The translations under genes and the position numbers were made by a program. The notes under the pieces are model-generated. The model searched no databases. It saw only the letters and a program-made list of their open reading frames with translations, and was not told where the DNA came from. This document shows positions 31,591 to 35,886 of a stretch of DNA of 35,886 nt, in pieces. Source of the stretch: Candidatus Rokuibacteriota bacterium (GTDB lineage Bacteria > Methylomirabilota > Methylomirabilia > Rokubacteriales > CSP1-6); NCBI GenBank assembly GCA_003220435.1, contig QHSL01000029.1, positions 1-35,886 of the forward strand. The letters are read 5' to 3'. Every line of letters starts with the position of its first letter. Positions within the stretch are counted from its first letter, which is position 1.

Positions 31591-32450
31591 TGCGACCTCA
31601 TCTCCTTGAGACCGTGGGCGGCGGGACACACGCGCATGCACTCGAAGCACTGGGCGATGTTGGTCGACGAGTAGGTGATGGCCCAGAGGCTCCGCGTGAA
31701 GAAGTCGCCGTAGAGGAGCATCTTGCGCTTGTCGCGATCGGGCTCGTTGAGCGTCTCCTCCAGCACCTTCTGGAAGCCGCCGACCCAGTGCGTGTGCACG
31801 CGCGTGTTGCAGCGCGCGGCGTCGTAGAAGGTCTGCACGGCGCGGCCGTTCTCGAGCTTGCCGGAGAGGCAGCCTCCGTCGGAAGCGGGACACGTCTTGA
31901 GGCACGGCGTTGTCCGCTCGCGCTCCCACATGTCACGGCAGGGCGGAGCCGGGCAGGCGGCGCTCGTCTCGACACCGTCGGCGTCGAGCGGCGCGGTGGT
32001 GATCACGGCGCTCCAGTACATGAAGCCGTGCTCGCGGTTCAGCACGGGGCCGGCCAACGACTTCGAGCCGAGGCCGGCGAGCTGGGCGGCGAGCATGAGC
32101 GAGAGGAACGGCGTGTCGCCGCTGGCGGTGCCGGGCGGCACGTAGAGCGCGTAGTAGCCGAGCTCGCTCTCGATGTACTGAGCGAGCCGGCGCCCCACCG
32201 ACTGGATGCGCTCGGTCGTGCCCATCGTCTGCATGACCCACGGCGAGGTCGCCGCCCAGTCGCCCTCGCGCGGCTGCGCCCCGCCGACCACCACGACCGC
32301 TCGGGCGCCTGGAAGCAGATCGACGGGCCGGTGCTTCTCGGGCGCGTGGGCGTCGAATGCGGTCGCGTCCGCGACGCCGCACACCGTCGCACCGGCCTTG
32401 AGCGCGACGGCCTTGAGCGTAGCGGCGGCGTTGGGCGGCAGTCCCGGCAT
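31587..32450 (-). CDS. 4Fe-4S protein, epoxyqueuosine-reductase/dehalogenase-like, copy 1
   Basis: A 287-residue iron-sulfur protein. The N-terminal half (LKAVALKAGATVCGVADATA, LLPGARAVVVVGGAQPR, LGYYALYVPPGT, LMLAAQLAGLGSKSLAGPV) resembles the flavin/corrinoid-binding fold of QueG and reductive dehalogenases. The C-terminal half carries cysteines in TPCLKTCPASDGGCLSG and AQCFECMRVCPAAHG, the second being C-x2-C-x3-C-P, so probably two 4Fe-4S clusters. It is paralogous to the gene upstream. ATG 32450 has no strong ribosome site; a hairpin (32461-32480) lies in the 64-base gap upstream. Queuosine synthesis is unlikely for both copies; an electron-transfer or dehalogenase-like role is possible. 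Cytoplasmic. Confidence 0.78.
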   Translation of the reverse strand: MPGLPPNAAATLKAVALKAGATVCGVADATAFDAHAPEKHRPVDLLPGARAVVVVGGAQPREGDWAATSPWVMQTMGTTERIQSVGRRLAQYIESELGYYALYVPPGTASGDTPFLSLMLAAQLAGLGSKSLAGPVLNREHGFMYWSAVITTAPLDADGVETSAACPAPPCRDMWERERTTPCLKTCPASDGGCLSGKLENGRAVQTFYDAARCNTRVHTHWVGGFQKVLEETLNEPDRDKRKMLLYGDFFTRSLWAITYSSTNIAQCFECMRVCPAAHGLKEMRSQ

Positions 32451-32514
32451 TATTGTAGCGGGTGCCGTGAGGCCGGCACCGCCGAGGGTGGCCTGAAAGA
32501 GATGCGTGCCGGCT

Positions 32515-33348
32515 TCATTCGAGCTTCCTGTACTTGCGGCCGACGGGGCAGACGCGCATGCACTCGAAGCACTGGGCGATCGAGTCGCGGAAGAAGCCGA
32601 GGGATTGCAGGCTCTTGGTGAAGAAGTCGCTGTAGATCATCGTCCGCCGGCGCTCGGGGTCGTCCTCGTTCACGATCTGGAGCAATCCCTTCTGGAACGA
32701 GCCGATGCCGTAGGTCTGTGCACGCGAGTGACATTTCTCGCGATCGTAGGTCGACCGCTGGATGCGCGCGTCCTGCACGGTCCCGCTGAGGCACGCCGGG
32801 CACACGCGTAGGCACGGTGTCGTCCCGATGCGCTTGTACATCGCGACGCAGCCGGGATGCGGGCACGCGGGCTCGGCCAGCGGCGCGTCGGGCTCGAGCG
32901 GCAGCGTCGTGATGAGCGCCGCGTAGTAGAGCAGGCCGTACTCCGGGTTCAGGATGATGTGCGCGGCCAGCGAGCGGGTGCCGAGCCCGGCCAGCTCGGC
33001 GGCGTGCATCATCGACATCGGCGGCTCGTGGCCGTGGACCGGCAGCGACGGCGCCTGGATCGCGTGGTGGGCCAGCGTGCCCTCGATGAAGTCGCACATC
33101 GCGTGGACCGCGACGTTCTCGCGGAGGTCGTAGCCGGTGATCTCCATCACGCGATGGTCCGGGGAGCGCCACGCCCCGGCGGTCGGCCCGTCGCCGCCGG
33201 CGACCACCACGCTCCGCGCCCCGGGCAGGATGTCCTCCGGGCGGTAGCCCTCCGGCACCTTCTCGCGGAACGCCTCGACCGACGCGATGCCGACCACGCG
33301 CGCGCCGGCCTTGAGGCCCACCGCCTTCACCTGCTGTTCCCGCGTCAT
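32515..33348 (-). CDS. 4Fe-4S protein, epoxyqueuosine-reductase/dehalogenase-like, copy 2
   Basis: A 277-residue paralogue of the preceding entry and first gene of the operon. Matching blocks are VKAVGLKAGARVVGIASVEA, ILPGARSVVVAGGD, MHAAELAGLGTRSLAAHIIL, TTPCLRVCPACLSG, SDFFTKSL and SIAQCFECMRVCPVGRKYRK. Further cysteines occur in PACPHPGC and DREKC, which may complete two 4Fe-4S clusters. The main difference from copy 1 lies in the middle loop (VHGHEPPMSMMH versus a longer loop). ATG 33348 has TGAGG six bases upstream. It is divergent from the acyl-CoA ligase with a 40-base gap. Two non-identical copies in one operon suggest a heterodimer, which is inferred. Confidence 0.78.
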   Translation of the reverse strand: MTREQQVKAVGLKAGARVVGIASVEAFREKVPEGYRPEDILPGARSVVVAGGDGPTAGAWRSPDHRVMEITGYDLRENVAVHAMCDFIEGTLAHHAIQAPSLPVHGHEPPMSMMHAAELAGLGTRSLAAHIILNPEYGLLYYAALITTLPLEPDAPLAEPACPHPGCVAMYKRIGTTPCLRVCPACLSGTVQDARIQRSTYDREKCHSRAQTYGIGSFQKGLLQIVNEDDPERRRTMIYSDFFTKSLQSLGFFRDSIAQCFECMRVCPVGRKYRKLE

Positions 33349-33373
33349 GACGGCCTCAGGATAATCCCTCCGG

Positions 33374-33379
33374 TATAAT
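33374..33379 (+). promoter_or_regulatory. Consensus -10 box before the acyl-CoA ligase
   Basis: TATAAT, a perfect -10, ends ten bases before the ATG at 33389, so RNA would start within a few bases of the codon and be nearly leaderless. A related ATAATCC repeat lies at 33361-33367. No good -35 at the usual spacing was found. The same geometry is seen before thiD. Confidence 0.45.
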
Positions 33380-33388
33380 CCGCCCGGC

Positions 33389-35275
33389 ATGAATTTCAGC
33401 GCGTTGCGCGCCAGCACGCTGCCCGGGCTGCTCGTCGACCAGGCGCAGACGCGTCCCGACCGCGTCGCGTATCGCTCGAAGGAGCTCGGCGTGTGGCGGG
33501 AGACGACGTGGCGCGCGTACGCGGAGCGCGTCGCCGCCGTCGCGGTGGGCTTCGCGCGCGAGTACCGTGTGGCGCGTGGCGAGACGGTGGCGATCATCGG
33601 CAACCCGTGCCCGGAGTGGGCGATCGCCGACCTGGCGGCGCAGGCGCTCGGCGCGATCACGTACGGGATCTATCCGACCAGCGCGCCCGGCGAGGTGCGC
33701 CACCTCCTCCAGCACGGCGGCGCGTCGCTGGTGGTGGCCGAGGACCAGGAGCACCTCGACAAGACCCTGGCAGTGCTGGACGAGTGCCCGGGCGTCCGCG
33801 CGGTGCTGGTGATCGACACCCGCGCGCTGTTCATGTACCGGAACGCGCTGGTGCGCCCGCTGGCCGAGGTCGAGCGCCTCGGCCGCGAGGCGCTGGCCGG
33901 CGAGCCCGACGCGCTCGTCCACCTGGCGCGGGCGGTGTCGTCGGAGGACGCGGCGACGATCATCTACACGTCGGGGACGACCGGACATCCGAAGGGCGCG
34001 GTCTACCGCCACGGCCCGCACCTGGCGGCCTGCGCCAACATCATCGCCCACTATCCGCTCCTGTCCGAGCGCGAGCATCGCGCCGTGGCGATGCTCCCGC
34101 TCTGTCACGCGATGGGCCGGAACCTCGCGATCACGATGCCGCTCATGTCCGCCATCGTGCCGCACTATCCGGAGTCCATCGACGCGTTCGCCGAGGCGCT
34201 CTACGAGATCCAGCCGACGTTCGTCTTCACGGTCCCGCGATACTTGCAGAAGTTCGCGGCGCACCTGCTCGTCGGGCTGGACCAGAGCTCCTGGATCAAG
34301 CGCGCGGCCTACCGCGCGGCGATGGCCGGCGGCCGGCGGGCGCTCGAGCTCCGCTGGAGCGGCGACGGCATCGGCGCCCCGTGGCGGCTCTCGTCGGCGC
34401 TGGCGCGGGCCACCGTCTTTCGCTGGCTGCTGGAGAAGGTGGGCTTCGCCCGGGTCGAGCTGGTGATCTCGAGCGGCGCGCCGCTGCCGCCGCCCGTCGC
34501 CATGCTCTGGCAGGCGTGGGGCGTGAACCTCTGCGAGGCCTACGGCCAGACCGAGACCGGCGGCGCGCTCGTCACCGGCCAGCGCGGACCGTATCCTCGT
34601 CCCGGCGACGTCGGCACCGGCGCGCCCAACATCGAGATCGAGCTGGACGGCGACGGCGAGGTGCTGGTCGCCGCGCGGGAGTTCTTCGGTGGCTACTGGC
34701 GCGACCCGGACGCGACGCAGGCACTGTACCGCGACGGCAAGCTCCTCACCGGCGACGTCGGCGAGTGGACCGCCGAGCACGCGCTCAAGCTCGTCGACCG
34801 GAAGAAGGACATCGTGATCACGGCAGGCGGCACGAACGTGAGCCCCTCGCGCATCGAAAATCTCCTGAGATCGAGCCCGTACATCAGCGAGGCCGCGGTG
34901 TTCGGCGAGGGCCGGCGCTACCTGGTGGCGCTGCTCGAGGTCGACGGCGAGACGGCCGGCGAGTGGGCGCGCGAGCACGGCCTCGTGCACACGGGCTACG
35001 GGTCGCTGGTGGCGCACCCGGACGTGCAGGCGCTGATCCGAGCCGAGGTGGCCCGAGCGAACGACGATCTCACGCGTGTCGAGCAGGTGAAGGCGTTCCG
35101 GCTTCTGCCGCGCGAGCTCGATCCCGAGCTCGAGGGCGAACCGGTGACGCCGACGCGAAAAGTGAAACGGCGGCTGATGGCCGAGCGCTACGGCGAGCTG
35201 ATCGAGTCGATGTACGGAGACGACGAGGAACAGAGGATCGCCGCCGAGGTGGCGGAGCTCCAGACGGAGGATTGA
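33389..35275 (+). CDS. AMP-dependent acyl-CoA ligase/synthetase (long-chain FAA1-like)
   Basis: A 628-residue adenylate-forming enzyme that activates a carboxylic acid to its CoA ester. The P-loop motif is TIIYTSGTTGHPKGAVY, with A4/A5 motif NLCEAYGQTETGGA, A7 motif KLLTGDVGEW, A8 motif VDRKKDIVITAGGTNVSP and the catalytic lysine region near the end (TPTRKVKRRLM). VDQAQTRPDRVAYRS at the start and the long insertion resemble long-chain fatty-acyl-CoA ligases. ATG 33389 lies just after a TATAAT box. One base separates its stop from the binding-protein ATG, so the two are co-transcribed. Together they fit uptake and activation of a fatty or aromatic acid; the substrate is not determined. Confidence 0.93.
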   Translation: MNFSALRASTLPGLLVDQAQTRPDRVAYRSKELGVWRETTWRAYAERVAAVAVGFAREYRVARGETVAIIGNPCPEWAIADLAAQALGAITYGIYPTSAPGEVRHLLQHGGASLVVAEDQEHLDKTLAVLDECPGVRAVLVIDTRALFMYRNALVRPLAEVERLGREALAGEPDALVHLARAVSSEDAATIIYTSGTTGHPKGAVYRHGPHLAACANIIAHYPLLSEREHRAVAMLPLCHAMGRNLAITMPLMSAIVPHYPESIDAFAEALYEIQPTFVFTVPRYLQKFAAHLLVGLDQSSWIKRAAYRAAMAGGRRALELRWSGDGIGAPWRLSSALARATVFRWLLEKVGFARVELVISSGAPLPPPVAMLWQAWGVNLCEAYGQTETGGALVTGQRGPYPRPGDVGTGAPNIEIELDGDGEVLVAAREFFGGYWRDPDATQALYRDGKLLTGDVGEWTAEHALKLVDRKKDIVITAGGTNVSPSRIENLLRSSPYISEAAVFGEGRRYLVALLEVDGETAGEWAREHGLVHTGYGSLVAHPDVQALIRAEVARANDDLTRVEQVKAFRLLPRELDPELEGEPVTPTRKVKRRLMAERYGELIESMYGDDEEQRIAAEVAELQTED

Positions 35276-35276
35276 G

Positions 35277-35886
35277 ATGACCTGGCTCTCGCTGCTCGTC
35301 GCGCTCCTCACCGTCGTCTCGCTGGCGCAACCGGCGGCGGCCCAGTACCGCATCGGCATGAGCGCGGCCATCACCGGCCCCGCGTCGTCGACCTACGCGC
35401 CGACCTACGAGGCGTACAAGGTCTACTTCCAGCGCGTGAACGACGCCGGCGGCATCAACGGCCAGAAGGTCGAGATCGCCTACGAGGACGACCGCGGCGA
35501 GCCTCAGCGCGCGGCGGCCAACGCCAAGAAGCTCGGCGAGGGCTCGATCCTCATGGTCAACGCGTCGACCTCCGCCACCTACAAGCCGTTCATGACCGAG
35601 TCGGAGAGCGAGAAGATCCCGCTGCTGTTCGGCGGCGGTGTCTGTCCCCGCGAGGCGTTCCCGCCGGCGAGCCCGCTCATTTTCTGCTCGACGTCGTTCG
35701 GCTCCAAGTGGGACAGCCGCTTCGCGCTGGGCTTCATCAAGGAGCAGTCGGGGGGCAAGAAGGTGAAGGTCGGCTTCGCCGCGCAGGACATCCCGCTCTC
35801 GCGGATCGAGCTCGAGTTCGCCGAGCAGCTCGCGAAAGAGATGGGCCTCGACCCGATCCCGGTCGTCGTGGTCCCGGGCAACACGC
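35277..35886 (+). CDS. ABC transporter periplasmic binding protein, LivK/Peripla_BP_6 type (partial)
   Basis: The open frame begins at ATG 35277 and runs off the window, so 203 residues are visible. A signal peptide is clear: WLSLLVALLTVVSLAQPAAA before QYRIGMS. The mature part shows AAITGPASSTYAPTYEAY, VNDAGGINGQKVEIAYEDD, the LMVNASTSATYKPFMTESES turn and KIPLLFGGG, all typical of branched-chain amino acid/amide-type binding proteins. GGAGG in the end of the ligase gene supplies the ribosome site. Location: periplasm, feeding an ABC importer expected downstream. In related bacteria such proteins often carry aromatic acids rather than amino acids; here it is unassigned. Confidence 0.9.
   Translation, partial: MTWLSLLVALLTVVSLAQPAAAQYRIGMSAAITGPASSTYAPTYEAYKVYFQRVNDAGGINGQKVEIAYEDDRGEPQRAAANAKKLGEGSILMVNASTSATYKPFMTESESEKIPLLFGGGVCPREAFPPASPLIFCSTSFGSKWDSRFALGFIKEQSGGKKVKVGFAAQDIPLSRIELEFAEQLAKEMGLDPIPVVVVPGNT

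Noticed and set aside
32461-32480. Hairpin GGTGCCG/CGGCACC between the two iron-sulfur genes as a terminator
   Set aside because: No uridine run on the minus strand, and the genes around it look like one operon; a 7-base GC stem is expected by chance in this DNA.
31587-33348. Calling both iron-sulfur genes queG
   Set aside because: Two diverged copies in an operon without queuosine genes and with a different cysteine arrangement; only a family-level resemblance is claimed.
33356-35374. 672-codon minus-strand open frame opposite the acyl-CoA ligase
   Set aside because: Antisense shadow; the forward frame carries all adenylation motifs and a good start.
1-35886. CRISPR array, integrase, transposase or prophage
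   Set aside because: No regularly spaced direct repeats and no recognisable recombinase or phage structural genes were found in the reading frames examined.

Overview
The window is a gene-dense, very GC-rich stretch of a bacterial chromosome. No phage, insertion sequence or CRISPR array was seen. Gene content resembles uncultivated soil lineages such as Candidatus Rokubacteria/Methylomirabilota: many amidohydrolases, crotonases, acyl-CoA ligases, a branched-chain-amino-acid-type binding protein, tandem Uma2 genes and a GHKL protein with an arginine-rich front part. This placement is an inference from content only.

Layout. 1-50 is the tail of an unidentified gene. 71-476 is a nested inverted-repeat element made of two hairpin units in opposite orientation. 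547-4699 (+) is an overlapping operon: amidohydrolase, sirtuin, alpha/beta hydrolase. 4745-4985 (-) is a broken DUF3303-like gene, followed by a protoglobin gene (+) and a secreted FecR-domain gene (-). 6794-10821 (-) is a co-directional run, in transcription order GatC/AtzG-like small subunit, amidase, nitroreductase, FMN-dependent 2-hydroxyacid dehydrogenase and PdxH. 10959-13262 (+) holds an ABC ATPase, a YbaK-type deacylase and a thioredoxin-fold protein. 13291-15371 holds a membrane protein (-), tRNA-Leu(UAG) (+) and a GHKL regulator (-).

15493-19355 (+) is the conserved proteostasis block tig-clpP-clpX followed by rsmI. Two tandem Uma2 genes (-) diverge from thiD-tatC-DEAD-box helicase (+). 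23615-27959 (-) holds, in transcription order, an MFS transporter, a 2Fe-2S ferredoxin-like protein, a crotonase, a GlmS-like SIS protein and a TPR protein. A divergent pair (+) encodes a second crotonase and a D-2-hydroxyacid dehydrogenase. 29704-33348 (-) is a tightly overlapped operon of two paralogous iron-sulfur proteins, a small HTH protein, a small unknown protein and an EamA transporter fused to a GNAT acetyltransferase. The window ends with an acyl-CoA ligase and the start of a periplasmic binding protein (+), together a likely organic-acid uptake and activation unit.

The most unusual signals are the nested inverted-repeat element, the iron-sulfur/EamA-GNAT operon, and a recurring need for CTG start codons (sirtuin, rsmI, EamA-GNAT, perhaps pdxH), often where CTGA overlaps the previous stop codon.
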